Below, one piece after another: positions 1 to 8,756 of a stretch of 64,000 bases of DNA (positions are counted from its first letter, which is position 1; every line of letters starts with the position of its first letter). The stretch is from CAZWCE01 sp964632505. GTDB lineage: Bacteria; Planctomycetota; Planctomycetia; Pirellulales; Thermoguttaceae. Made by a program: the position numbers and the translations under genes. The notes under the pieces are model-generated. The model was not told where the DNA came from and ran no database searches. It saw only the letters and a program-made list of their open reading frames with translations. The stretch lies in NCBI GenBank assembly GCA_964632505.1, contig CAZWCE010000003.1, forward strand, positions 248,001 through 312,000, in the 5' to 3' direction.

Positions 1-1170
1 CTCGTTGCCGATGTTGTCGAACCGCAAGGTGAATTCGACAATCTCGCCCGGTTGGGCCGCCGACGTGGAGGCGATCTTGACCAGTCGCAACTCCGGCGAC
101 GTCTCCGGGTCGCCGATGACGAAGACCGTCGCCGCCTTCTGAAGCCGCTTGACCGCCATGGCGCTGTTGTTGTTGAGAATCACCTTCACACCTTCGGCAC
201 TTTCCCAGGCCCGTGCCGCCTCGGCATCTTGAGCCAGATAGGCCAATTCCGCATCGCCCAGATGACTCAGCGTCATCAGGTCGCGCACGCTCCTCGCCCA
301 ACGGTTCGTCTTATGTTGCACCAGCCCCTGGGGATTGACCAAGGCGCCGCCCTGTTGACGCGAGCGGTAGGCGTTGGCCAGCTTCCGGTTTCGGGCGAAA
401 TCGGCCTGCGACTGCTGCGCCGTCATGCCGACCGAATGTTCCTTCTGTTCGGTGACCGCCAGCAGCTTGCGATCGACCGAAGCGACGTGCGTCTCTTGCC
501 CGCTCTGCAAGACGCCCTCGATCTTCCGCACCGTCGCGAAGCGAGGACTGTAAATACAGACACGATTCGATTCCTCGACCTTCGTTCGTCCTTCGAGCGT
601 GTCGAAGTGGGCGATGGTGTCTTCTTGATCCAGCCCTTCGACGGACCAGTCGGAACGAACATACGCCTTGCCGACCGAGTCGCCGCCGTCGCAGATGTAC
701 TCATCCCGGGAGTAGACGTTGCTCCCAACCGGCGGGCACGGGTCCATGACGTTCGGGGCACCCGGAGTCATCGCATCGACCGGAGGACGTCCGGCGATCT
801 CGTTCGGCGGAACCGGATTGAAAAAGCCGACGGGTTGAACTTGCCGTGTCCCAGGGTGGTTCGAATCGGCTCGGTGCACTGTCGAAGAATCGACCGAGGC
901 ACCTTCCATTTGCGCGGTTTGTGCCATCACATGGGGAGGCAGCGGGCGTTGGTCGGAGGCCGCGGAATTCGGTGGCGGCAACTGCCCCCCCGAAGCGGTC
1001 ATCGTGGGATTCGGTCCCGCCGCCGCGAAGGGATTGCTCGGCGCCTCGAGCCGATGATGCCGACAGGAGCACATCAGGAGGCTGCCGCCGGCGATCGCCA
1101 GGAGGATTCCCCAGGCCGTGAACCGGATGTCGCCGATGCTTCGCTTGACGATCTCAGGTCGCTGGTTCAT
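1..1170 (-). CDS. Exported DUF11-type repeat protein, C-terminus beyond window
   Basis: The frame is open from an ATG at 1170 to the left edge without a stop, giving 390 residues of an incomplete protein. An N-terminal hydrophobic segment (about residues 19-36) ends in a Cys-rich LLMCSC stretch, so it is exported or anchored; a lipoprotein is possible but the lipobox is not canonical. A Pro-rich, low-complexity part follows. The last visible residues (SAAQPGEIVEFTLRFDNIGN) match the start of a DUF11/CARDB-like surface repeat. AGAGG lies upstream of the start. The neighbour in the same direction ends 58 bp upstream, so one operon with the two paralogous exported proteins at 1229-3156 is likely. 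Exact function unknown. Confidence 0.8.
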   Translation of the reverse strand, partial: MNQRPEIVKRSIGDIRFTAWGILLAIAGGSLLMCSCRHHRLEAPSNPFAAAGPNPTMTASGGQLPPPNSAASDQRPLPPHVMAQTAQMEGASVDSSTVHRADSNHPGTRQVQPVGFFNPVPPNEIAGRPPVDAMTPGAPNVMDPCPPVGSNVYSRDEYICDGGDSVGKAYVRSDWSVEGLDQEDTIAHFDTLEGRTKVEESNRVCIYSPRFATVRKIEGVLQSGQETHVASVDRKLLAVTEQKEHSVGMTAQQSQADFARNRKLANAYRSRQQGGALVNPQGLVQHKTNRWARSVRDLMTLSHLGDAELAYLAQDAEAARAWESAEGVKVILNNNSAMAVKRLQKAATVFVIGDPETSPELRLVKIASTSAAQPGEIVEFTLRFDNIGNE

Positions 1171-1228
1171 GCGTTTGACCTCTTCCAACTTCAAAGCTAC
1201 TCTCCGGGGGAGGTGATTGTTTGTTCCG

Positions 1229-2059
1229 CTATCGAATGCGGGGCCGACTGGCGGACGGCGTTCGGCGGCCGCCCCCCGCGGGCATTCCCCGCGACGACCT
1301 CTCCGGACGTCGGGCCGTCTCGACGGTGAACTCTTCGTAATCGATCCACTCGGGCGATTGAAACAGAAACGCGGGATCGGGACCGGCGGCGAGATTCGGG
1401 ACCCGTCCGCCCAATCGCACGATCGCCACCGGCCGGCCCATCGTGTCGGCGACCGCCAGGGGATTTTGCCCCGGCTGGACGTCGAAATTCAACAAATCGT
1501 CCGGTTTTTCATCGGTTCTCACCGGAAGCGCCGCCAGGGGATCCTCGACGTAAACCACCTTGGTGACGAATTTGCCCTGAAGCGCCAGCTCCAGGTCTTC
1601 CTGTGTCAACTCCACCCGGATCGGAAAACGGACCTCTTGGCCCGCGGGAGGATAAAGACGGTCGATCACTTCAATCGTCGGGAAGAGTTCCTGTCCGCCG
1701 TGATAGGGAATCCCGATGAGTCGGAGTCGATAAACGTCGCCCACGCGCAACCCCGAAAGCATCGGTGTCATCTGGGCTTCGCCGAATCCTCCACCGCGCG
1801 CGATGGAGATCATCACCCCCTCGGGTGCGAAGACTTTCACCGGCTGAAAATAATGCGCCGCCGGCGGACCGATCTGCCGCCGCACGGCCCCCACTTCGCC
1901 CGGAGGAAGACTCTCCTGATGGTAGTAGTGCACCGGCGGCGAGGGCGGTTGCGCCCGTGTCGAGAGGAACGGCACGACCAGCAGACCCAGGATCATCCCA
2001 AAACGAGCCCAATATCTTAGCGGAAAAAGGCGTTTCCGCGGGGCGGAAAAAGCGTTCAT
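1229..2059 (-). CDS. Exported protein, paralogue of the next gene upstream
   Basis: A 276-residue protein with a basic N-terminus followed by a hydrophobic segment ending near STRAQ, a likely signal peptide. I chose the ATG at 2059 because GGATGG lies just upstream; an ATG five codons earlier is possible. It shares with the lipoprotein at 2320-3156 the order 'Y-R-L-x-L-x-GIP', 'ELFPTIEV', 'G-x-(F/Y)VTKV-x-Y-x-x-DP', 'D-x-x-G-x-P/A-(I/V)A(I/V)-(V/L)R-(L/M)G', so the two arose by duplication. No enzyme motif is visible. The C-terminal 30 residues are rich in Arg, Gly and Pro. Likely cotranscribed with the downstream DUF11-type gene. Function unknown; a cell-envelope role is inferred from export and context. 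Confidence 0.8.
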   Translation of the reverse strand: MNAFSAPRKRLFPLRYWARFGMILGLLVVPFLSTRAQPPSPPVHYYHQESLPPGEVGAVRRQIGPPAAHYFQPVKVFAPEGVMISIARGGGFGEAQMTPMLSGLRVGDVYRLRLIGIPYHGGQELFPTIEVIDRLYPPAGQEVRFPIRVELTQEDLELALQGKFVTKVVYVEDPLAALPVRTDEKPDDLLNFDVQPGQNPLAVADTMGRPVAIVRLGGRVPNLAAGPDPAFLFQSPEWIDYEEFTVETARRPERSSRGMPAGGGRRTPSASRPRIR

Positions 2060-2319
2060 GGCATTCCCATCCAAAGGGTTTCAACGTTCAACGTCATCCA
2101 GAAGGTTTCGATCGAGCACGTTTCCCCAACGGGAATCCAGCGCGATTTCGCCCGAGTTTTCGATGTCGACCCCATGGCCCAACAGGCGAGCCGGCGAACC
2201 GCCTGCGAAGGAGCGGTTCCACCGGCTGTACTGCCGATCCATTTAGTCGTCATTCCTGCGAACTTGCCTCGGGAGCATCACGCTGAAGGAATTCTCGGAC
2301 GAACCTTCACTTCCACGAA

Positions 2320-3156
2320 TCACGGTTGCGAGGGATGAGCCTTCACACCGTTCATCCTCTGACGAATCATGCCACTGGCTTTCGGGCCATGCGGAATCGA
2401 GGGCGGTCCGGGAAGGCCGACCGTCGAACCGGTCATCGGAGCGCCGTAGGCGGGACCGGTCACGCCGGAGATGTAATTGCTGGGAATCGAGGAACCGGAA
2501 GCGGGCGCGCCGCCGGCGGCCATGTCGCCTTCATACATTTGTCCATCGATGACTTTGTTGCCCATCCGCAAGACGGCGAGGATCGCACCCCGGTTGTCCG
2601 CCTCGGTGATCGGATCGACCCCCGGTTCCAATTGCGTGTTGACCAACGTTCCGACCCCGGCCATCGCCAGTCCCTGGAATTCAGGATCCGGCAGATAGAT
2701 GACCTTCGTCACGTAATTGCCGCTGAACACTTGGTCGAAATCGTTGTCGGTGAATTCGACGGGAATCGTGTTGTGGGCCAAAAACGCCTGCGTACGAGCG
2801 TTCGTCGGCGCGACTTCGATCGTCGGGAACAGCTCCCGACCGGGGCGGGACGGAATCCCCGCCAGCTTCAAGCGATACATCGCTCCCTGCTGGAAATCAT
2901 AATGTCCGGGCACGATCAGCGGTGCCGAATCGAACATCCCCGGCATGCTCACATCCCAGAAGACCTGCATCCCTTCCGGTCCCAAGAACTGTACTTGCGA
3001 GGTTTGGGCTTGCGGCATCACTCCCGCCATTTCCGGACCCGCGATCACTCCCGGTCCCGGCCCCGCCACGGGCGGGCAAGCACGATTACGCATCGGCCCC
3101 TGGCAACCGGACAGGGCTACCAGACTTGCCAGTAAAATACACATTCCATATCGCAT
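2320..3156 (-). CDS. Lipoprotein, paralogue of the next gene downstream
   Basis: A 278-residue protein starting at the ATG at 3156, preceded by AAGGGGGAGAAC. The frame is open 90 codons further upstream, but that extension does not look like protein and the lipoprotein signal fixes the start. The signal is MRYGMCILLASLVALSGC, with a lipobox LSGC, so Cys18 is probably lipidated. The central domain (about residues 55-215) shares ELFPTIEV, VTKVIYLPDP and a closing 'AVLRMGNKV' segment with the protein at 1229-2059. The C-terminus is Gly/Pro/Ser-rich. It is the first gene of a probable three-gene minus-strand unit. No catalytic motif seen. Confidence 0.85.
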   Translation of the reverse strand: MRYGMCILLASLVALSGCQGPMRNRACPPVAGPGPGVIAGPEMAGVMPQAQTSQVQFLGPEGMQVFWDVSMPGMFDSAPLIVPGHYDFQQGAMYRLKLAGIPSRPGRELFPTIEVAPTNARTQAFLAHNTIPVEFTDNDFDQVFSGNYVTKVIYLPDPEFQGLAMAGVGTLVNTQLEPGVDPITEADNRGAILAVLRMGNKVIDGQMYEGDMAAGGAPASGSSIPSNYISGVTGPAYGAPMTGSTVGLPGPPSIPHGPKASGMIRQRMNGVKAHPSQP

Positions 3157-3497
3157 CAGGTTCTCCCCCTTAACGTGTCGCTCCAGGGATTCGCAACGTC
3201 GATACCCCAGAAAGAGCTTACTTAAATGGATCTTCGGTCGTGTTTTTCTGTCTTCGAGGAACACTTCAGGCCAAGGCCGATTTTCCAAGTTCCCGGCCGA
3301 ATTGCCATGGACCCGAAAATCGTTCCTCACTAAAATGCAAAAGCGATTTAGCGAGTCGCTTGCTTCTCGCCGGAATCCTTGTCGTGAAAAAAATCTGCGT
3401 TGGACCTCCGGCGAATAGTCGCGCAATTGTCCCTCTGATCATTATTGGTCGGTTTACTACAACGAGTTTCTTTGGAAAAATCGACAAATCCATCGGC
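3157..3497. other. Divergent intergenic region
   Basis: This spacer separates the minus-strand lipoprotein gene from the plus-strand secreted-protein gene and must hold both promoters. It is richer in A/T than the genes. I see no convincing -35/-10 pair, hairpin or RNA gene. Confidence 0.4.
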
Positions 3498-4553
3498 ATG
3501 AAATCAATACTTTCCGTTTTTCTTGGGCTCGGCTTGCTCGCCGCCCCGATAATCCTTGCCCAAATGCTCCAAGGTAACACCCCGGCCACCGCCTGGGCAC
3601 AAGACTCCTCGGACGAAAAAAAGGCGTCTCCCGCGAAAAAATCGACCCGCGCCGAAACCATTCTTCGCCAAGCGATTCGCAAGACCGAATCGTGGACCAC
3701 CATCGAGTCGAAAATCCGCCAGAAACTGAGCCTCTTCGATAAGCAGCTTTTCGGGTCAGGCATCTATATCGAGCAGTTGTCCCCGCTTTCGATCCACTCC
3801 GATTTCGATCGCACCCAATTCCGCCTCGAGCTTCGCATCCAACCTCCCAGCGACAGCCTCGGGCAAGAGGAACCCAATACGCTCATCTCGGTCTGCGATC
3901 GGCGCTATGTCTGGAAGTACACCTCGATGACCGGCGAGAAGCCTTCCTTGGAGCGAATCGATGTCGAACGGCTCAAAAAAGCGATCGCCCTGGGCGGTCA
4001 AGCGGAGAAATATCGACGCATCCAGGGAATACCCGCAACCGGAGGACTCGCCGGCACTTTGCGGCAGCTCGAGAACTTCTACGTCTTCGATCTCCCACCG
4101 GAAGAGCCGATGCTGGGGGGGCAGATCGCCGCCTGGCGGCTGAAGGGCAGATTACGTTCGGACCAGAAGAAAAGGATGACCGAGCGATTGCATCAGAACA
4201 GCGAATCGCCGAATGAGACGAAAAAGAAGCCTCGCCCCGAACAAATCGCCACCGATATAGTGATCTTCCTCGGCAAGGACGATCTCTTCCCGTACCGTCT
4301 GGAATACTACCGTCGCGTCTCGGAAAAGCAGGAACTGGGGGAACCGTTCCTCACGATGGAAATCTTCGAGGTCCGTCTCGACGGGGAGGGGATCCCCTCG
4401 TCGATTTTCCATTACCTTCCCGGAGAGAACATCCATCCCCACAATCTTACCGATGAATTCATCGAAAAACTCAAACTGCCGGCACCGCCGAAGGCGGAGG
4501 AGCCCGCCTTGCCGGAAGAGCTCACCTCTGATCAAGATGAAAGATACCGTTGA
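3498..4553 (+). CDS. Secreted protein, possibly LolA-like fold
   Basis: A 351-residue protein. The start at 3498 is chosen because it opens directly into a signal peptide (MKSILSVFLGLGLLAAP...), ending near ATAWAQ. The frame runs further upstream without protein-like content. A Lys/Ser-rich linker is followed by a domain beginning with the helix AETILRQAIRKTESW and strands such as ELRIQPP and VCDRRYVWKY. This resembles planctomycete exported proteins sometimes modelled as LolA-like lipid-binding folds; that assignment is inference. No catalytic motif is visible. The last 32 bp overlap the 3' end of the convergent histidine phosphatase gene. Confidence 0.75.
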   Translation: MKSILSVFLGLGLLAAPIILAQMLQGNTPATAWAQDSSDEKKASPAKKSTRAETILRQAIRKTESWTTIESKIRQKLSLFDKQLFGSGIYIEQLSPLSIHSDFDRTQFRLELRIQPPSDSLGQEEPNTLISVCDRRYVWKYTSMTGEKPSLERIDVERLKKAIALGGQAEKYRRIQGIPATGGLAGTLRQLENFYVFDLPPEEPMLGGQIAAWRLKGRLRSDQKKRMTERLHQNSESPNETKKKPRPEQIATDIVIFLGKDDLFPYRLEYYRRVSEKQELGEPFLTMEIFEVRLDGEGIPSSIFHYLPGENIHPHNLTDEFIEKLKLPAPPKAEEPALPEELTSDQDERYR

Positions 4554-5166
4554 TGGTGAGAATCTTGATCCGCCCCTTTCGATAGCGAACCAGGCTGATA
4601 CCGCAGTTGTCTTGCGGCACCGAGCGGAAATGGGGGAGCTCGATGCCCAACAGTGACGACAACCAAGCGCGATTCACCACATTGTGGGCAGCCACGACGA
4701 TCGTCCGACCGATGTTCGCCTCCAAGAGTTCCAGAAAGTGCTTCGTCGCCCTCTGCTGCACGAAGCCGATCGCTTCCCCCCCGGCGTAGGGATTGCCCGT
4801 CGGATCGCTCATGAAAAGCCGATACGCCTCCGGATCGTTCTCCTCGATTTCCTGCCAGTTCATGCCTTCCCAGCGACCAACGTCGACCTCAATGAGTCCC
4901 GGCGCGATTTCGACCTCCAAACCGTGAGAGTGAGCGATCGCCTCCGCCGTTTCCTTCGCACGAAGCAACGGGCTGCTGTACACGCGATCGATCGACATTC
5001 CCGCCAAAAAGGCGCCGGTCCGTTCCGCCTGGATCCGACCTTGGGGAGAAAGCGGCGGGTCGGTCCGACGGCCTTGCAAGATCGGCGGTTTGGCAAGATT
5101 GTTTACCGTCGCACCGTGACGGACCAAGTACAGATAGCATTCATTCGAAGCAGGGGAGGGGGGCAT
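4522..5166 (-). CDS. Histidine phosphatase family protein
   Basis: A 214-residue protein of the phosphoglycerate-mutase-like histidine phosphatase superfamily. YLVRHGAT at residues 13-20 carries the phosphorylated His (H17), and the usual 'G-R-x-D-x-P-L-S-x-x-G' and 'VYSSPLLRAKETAEAI' segments follow. The later VAAHN carries the second catalytic His. The family includes alpha-ribazole phosphatase (CobC) and broad sugar-phosphate phosphatases; substrate cannot be read from sequence and no cobalamin genes are adjacent. The ATG at 5166 is preceded by GGAGA. The 3' end overlaps the convergent secreted-protein gene; pdxA lies 30 bp upstream in the same direction and may be cotranscribed. Confidence 0.88.
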   Translation of the reverse strand: MPPSPASNECYLYLVRHGATVNNLAKPPILQGRRTDPPLSPQGRIQAERTGAFLAGMSIDRVYSSPLLRAKETAEAIAHSHGLEVEIAPGLIEVDVGRWEGMNWQEIEENDPEAYRLFMSDPTGNPYAGGEAIGFVQQRATKHFLELLEANIGRTIVVAAHNVVNRAWLSSLLGIELPHFRSVPQDNCGISLVRYRKGRIKILTINGIFHLDQR

Positions 5167-5196
5167 CAATCAATCTCCAAACAGGGCAGGGGGGGG

Positions 5197-6243
5197 TCAC
5201 TCGGGAGGAGCCGCCAGCAATCGCGCCACGCGGACCGCTTCGAGGAGACTGCTGCTTCGGGCGACTCCCTTCCAAGCCCGATCGAATGCCGTTCCATGAG
5301 CGACGCTCGTCCGGATGATCGGCAGTCCAAGCGTGACGTTCACCGCGCGATGCATTCCCAGAAGCTTCAGCGCGATATGACCTTGATCATGAAACATCGC
5401 CACGACGGCATCGTACCGTCCCGAAACCGCCTCCACCATGATCGTGTCGGCGGGCAAGGGGCCTTCCACAAGCCATCCCTGCGATTGAGCCGTTTTCACC
5501 GCCGGACGAATGCAGGTCGTCTCCTCTTCGCCGAACAAACCGGACTCGCCCGCATGCGGATTGAGCGAACAAACGCCGATCAATGGCGAATCGTTCCCCA
5601 TGCGTCGCATGAAACGATGGGCGAGCTTGATCTTCGCCAGCACCGTTTCGGGAGTGATCTCTTCGAAGACGTTTCGCATGGCGGTGTGGAGCGTCACGTG
5701 GACGACCGCCAGACCATGCTTTCCCTCGAGCGGGGGTTCCGGCCCCAGGTAAAGCATCATCGCGAAATCCTCCACCCCGCATCGCTCGGCGAGTATCTCG
5801 GTATGGCCGGGGTAGCGGTGCCCCGCACGGTGCAGCGCCGCTTTATGGAGAGGAGCGGTGACGATCGCGCCGATCCGTCCTTCCAGGGCATCGTCGATCG
5901 CTGTCGAGAGCGCCCGAAACGCCGCCTCGCCCGCTCGGGCATCGATCACACCGGGTGGAACATCGAGAACCTCGTCGGCAACACACGGCAAACAGGGCAG
6001 GACCTCCGGAGATTCCGGGATATCCGACAAGCTCTCGATGGGAACCACTTCCAGGGACACCTTTCGCAATTTCGCTGCGCGCCGCACCAACTCCGGATGG
6101 CCGTACACCACCGCCCGATCCGCGCCTCGACTGCCAATCGATCGCCAACCGTCGACGATGATCTCCGGTCCCACGCCGGCCGGATCGCCCATGGTGATTC
6201 CCAACAGGGATGTCGATCTCTCATTCAGGCCCTTCGGCAACAT
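5197..6243 (-). CDS. pdxA: 4-hydroxythreonine-4-phosphate dehydrogenase
   Basis: PdxA oxidises 4-phosphohydroxy-L-threonine with NAD in the DXP-dependent route to pyridoxal phosphate. The protein opens with LLGITMGDPAGVGPEI, the family N-terminal signature. It keeps the metal-binding histidines, including GHRYPGHTE and the late MFHDQGHIALKLL motif, and the C-terminal RTSVAHGTAFD. About 348 residues from the ATG at 6243, close to the usual 330; an ATG at 6288 is in frame but gives an unneeded extension. GGCGG lies 6 nt before the chosen start. SerC, which works in the same pathway in E. coli, is at 19135-20229. Confidence 0.95.
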   Translation of the reverse strand: MLPKGLNERSTSLLGITMGDPAGVGPEIIVDGWRSIGSRGADRAVVYGHPELVRRAAKLRKVSLEVVPIESLSDIPESPEVLPCLPCVADEVLDVPPGVIDARAGEAAFRALSTAIDDALEGRIGAIVTAPLHKAALHRAGHRYPGHTEILAERCGVEDFAMMLYLGPEPPLEGKHGLAVVHVTLHTAMRNVFEEITPETVLAKIKLAHRFMRRMGNDSPLIGVCSLNPHAGESGLFGEEETTCIRPAVKTAQSQGWLVEGPLPADTIMVEAVSGRYDAVVAMFHDQGHIALKLLGMHRAVNVTLGLPIIRTSVAHGTAFDRAWKGVARSSSLLEAVRVARLLAAPPE

Positions 6244-6524
6244 CGATTCCGCCACATCTCCTCTCTTGTCAAATGGGAAAGCGGCCATTTATACTGGAAC
6301 AACAGCCTCCGCTCGGTCCTCCTCGACATCGAGAAGCCCCCCGAAACCATGACGGGAAGGAAATGCCGAAAGCAGGAACGACGCGAGCATCATTGTACCC
6401 CACGGCGTCATTCAAACCAGCACCCCCTGGGCTCGCCGGATGGAGATCGGGCGACTCCCGTTCCCAAACGATCGCCACCGCAAGAGACGAGCCGGGCTCC
6501 CTAGAAGACAAGAAGGCAGCAACG

Positions 6525-6983
6525 ATGAGAGCTTGCATCCAGCGTGTCCGGTGGGCGAAAGTCACCGAAGTGGCCACCGGTCAGGTCGCCGGCGAAATCG
6601 GCCCGGGTTTCCTCGTGCTTTTGGGCATCCGGCACGAAGACACCGAGAAAGAAGCGGCCTATCTGGCGCGCAAAACGGCCGGCCTCCGCGTGTATGAAGA
6701 CGACCAGGGCAAGATGAACCGCGATTTGGCAAGTGTCGGCGGCGCGGTGCTGGTGGTCAGTCAATTCACGCTCTACGGCGATTGCCGCAAGGGGCGCCGC
6801 CCCAGTTTCGTCGAAGCGGCACGCCCCGAACAGGCGGAGTCGCTCTACGAATCCTTTCAGGACCAAATCCGTCGGGCCGGTATTCCGGTCGCCTCCGGAG
6901 CGTTCCAGCAACACATGGAGGTCGAACTGGTCAACGACGGCCCGGTCACCCTCTGGCTCGACACCGAACGGATGATGGCGTGA
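6525..6983 (+). CDS. dtd: D-aminoacyl-tRNA deacylase
   Basis: DTD hydrolyses D-amino acids, and glycine mischarged on tRNA-Ala, from tRNA. The 152-residue length and motifs fit the family: the N-terminal M-R-A-C-I-Q-R-V, the catalytic-site SQFTLYGDCRKGRRPSF, and the second active-site strand NDGPVTLWLDT (usual form 'NxGPVT'). I placed the start at the ATG at 6525, preceded by AGAAGGCAG, since the family begins with this MRA-type strand; the longer open frame upstream is not coding. It is divergent from pdxA and convergent with the membrane protein gene at 7006. Confidence 0.95.
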   Translation: MRACIQRVRWAKVTEVATGQVAGEIGPGFLVLLGIRHEDTEKEAAYLARKTAGLRVYEDDQGKMNRDLASVGGAVLVVSQFTLYGDCRKGRRPSFVEAARPEQAESLYESFQDQIRRAGIPVASGAFQQHMEVELVNDGPVTLWLDTERMMA

Positions 6984-7005
6984 CGACTGTCCGGATCTTG
7001 CTCCC

Positions 7006-8289
7006 TCAACGATACTCCGGCGGGGGCGGGGGAGGAGCCGGCACGGTCCCGGCCGACCTTCCCGAGGGAAACGTCTCCCAATCGGGCTCTCGGGCAAGCC
7101 GTATCGGTGCGTTCCCGTTCGCCTCGGAGGGAGGTTCCGCGTCGGATTTTTCGATTTCAGGAGACGGGGGATCCCCCGGGATCAAAATCGACTCTCGCGT
7201 CGACTTCGCCGTCCCCGGTTGCCCGGAAGGACTGGAAGGACTTGGCTGCGAATGATGCCGGGGACTCTCGATCCTCAAATCACTGCTGGAAAACCCACCT
7301 TCCACCAACCAATCCGAGGTCACGTCTGTTTCCAAAAAAGTGTCGGCCGCTTCGCTTTCCAAAAACCACCGGGGCATCGCTCGGGAGCGTTCTTCTTCCG
7401 GCTGCCGGTCTTCAGAGAGGAAACGTCCCAATCGCTCTTTCACGTCCAGGTCCTCGCCGAGCCAGTCTTCGGAACGAACCGTCGGCGGCTCCACGAGCGG
7501 CGCATCGAGCAATTCGCTCAAATTGCCGAGAGCACCTTCCTCGTGATACTGATCGCGATAGGTCCGCAATCGCCGGGCGACCTGCGACACCTTTTCGGTC
7601 GTTCGCTTCACCAGACGGGCCGTTTTGCCGCCACGTTCCTCCAGGAGCGTTCGCGCCCACTGAGGTTCGTTGACCACCACCCAGGTCAGACCGGCCAGAA
7701 GCGCGTAGACGACCAGGTTGACAAAGAAACGGTCGGGGCGGAAGATTTTCAACGCCGTCCCGAACGATTTTTTCACGCGCACCCGGCCCGGCTTCACTTG
7801 CAGGCTGTAGAATTCGTCGAGCATGAGATGGGAAAGGTATCCCAACACCAATCCACCGGCCTTGAAAATCCTCAAATTCACGTCGTTGCCCGAGGCAAGC
7901 AGGAAGGTGATTTCGCCGAAAATCAAGGCGGCCGGGATGCTATGGAACATGCCCCGGTGATCGGTGAAATTCCGGAGAATGTAGCCGAGCACGAAGCGGA
8001 TCACCAGATAGATCGCCGCTCCGCTAAGAACGACGATTTCGTTGTTCATTTCGAGCTCTTCGAGCCGGTTGACCAACATGACGGCCACAAAAGCGGCCCC
8101 AAAAGCCAAGCTCTCGCGAAGCGGACGACTGGAGTTGCTGTCCAAATCGGGCAGCATCCCCGCCATGCTGCAGAGCCCGCCGGCGAGCAGACATGTCGAC
8201 TCCGGTACCTGGTAATGCCAGTAGGCCGTCCCCGCGTAGACCGCGCCCAGGCCGGTGCTGAAAGTCAGATGTGTCTTGAAATCGGCCAT
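7006..8289 (-). CDS. Membrane-bound metal-dependent hydrolase, YdjM/DUF457 type
   Basis: A 427-residue protein. MADFKTHLTFS and the later GMLPDLD, DHRGMFHSIPAA and YLSHLMLDEF segments contain the conserved His/Asp set of the YdjM (LexA-regulated, DUF457) family of membrane-bound hydrolases. Four or more hydrophobic helices lie in the first 230 residues. The C-terminal 190 residues are soluble, charged and then Ser/Pro-rich, longer than the family norm. The ATG at 8289 is chosen because the conserved DxKTH-type start follows it; no clear Shine-Dalgarno is seen. In-frame sequence upstream reads as non-coding. Substrate unknown. Confidence 0.8.
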   Translation of the reverse strand: MADFKTHLTFSTGLGAVYAGTAYWHYQVPESTCLLAGGLCSMAGMLPDLDSNSSRPLRESLAFGAAFVAVMLVNRLEELEMNNEIVVLSGAAIYLVIRFVLGYILRNFTDHRGMFHSIPAALIFGEITFLLASGNDVNLRIFKAGGLVLGYLSHLMLDEFYSLQVKPGRVRVKKSFGTALKIFRPDRFFVNLVVYALLAGLTWVVVNEPQWARTLLEERGGKTARLVKRTTEKVSQVARRLRTYRDQYHEEGALGNLSELLDAPLVEPPTVRSEDWLGEDLDVKERLGRFLSEDRQPEEERSRAMPRWFLESEAADTFLETDVTSDWLVEGGFSSSDLRIESPRHHSQPSPSSPSGQPGTAKSTRESILIPGDPPSPEIEKSDAEPPSEANGNAPIRLAREPDWETFPSGRSAGTVPAPPPPPPEYR

Positions 8290-8756
8290 AGGAAAGCGTG
8301 GGGAAATACGTGATCGGGAACGGTGAATCCCGAATTGCCGGAGAATCCATCTCGCCGATGTTCTATCAAATGAAAAGCATTGCCGCCATAGCAGTTTTCC
8401 ATCAGCGCGACCCCTAATCCACCCAGTCCCCCTGCTCCATTTTTTCATCCGATTCAATCATCACAACGTAAGCATCGAACTCGACTCAAGGAACCTAGAC
8501 CACGCATCCCCGAATTGCTTGGCCCTTCATACAAGGAACTTATTCTCCACACATCCCACAAACCACCAAAACCACTCATACAGGCATTCTTCGTTTTCAT
8601 CACTATGCCGACGAACCCTCGCAAACGGCCAAAACGATCGTTTTTGGCGAATCGCTGTTTCTGATTCATCGAAAAAAGTTTACAATCGACCCAGAGCAGC
8701 CCTCCGCGGAACCGGCAAGCCGCGGATCGATTTTCGCAATCATAGGAAAATGACCG
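8290..8756. other. Divergent intergenic region
   Basis: This 467-bp spacer lies between divergent genes. TACAAT at 8681-8686 could be a -10 box for the CvpA-like gene, but there is no good -35 at the right distance. No RNA gene or terminator recognised. Confidence 0.35.

Noticed and set aside
52..1329. Plus-strand open frame of 425 codons at the left edge
   Set aside because: The minus strand here encodes a coherent exported protein with a start codon and a DUF11-like segment; the plus frame has shadow composition.
4684..6504. Plus-strand open frame of about 606 codons opposite the phosphatase and pdxA
   Set aside because: It is a shadow of two real genes; Arg-rich and without protein motifs.
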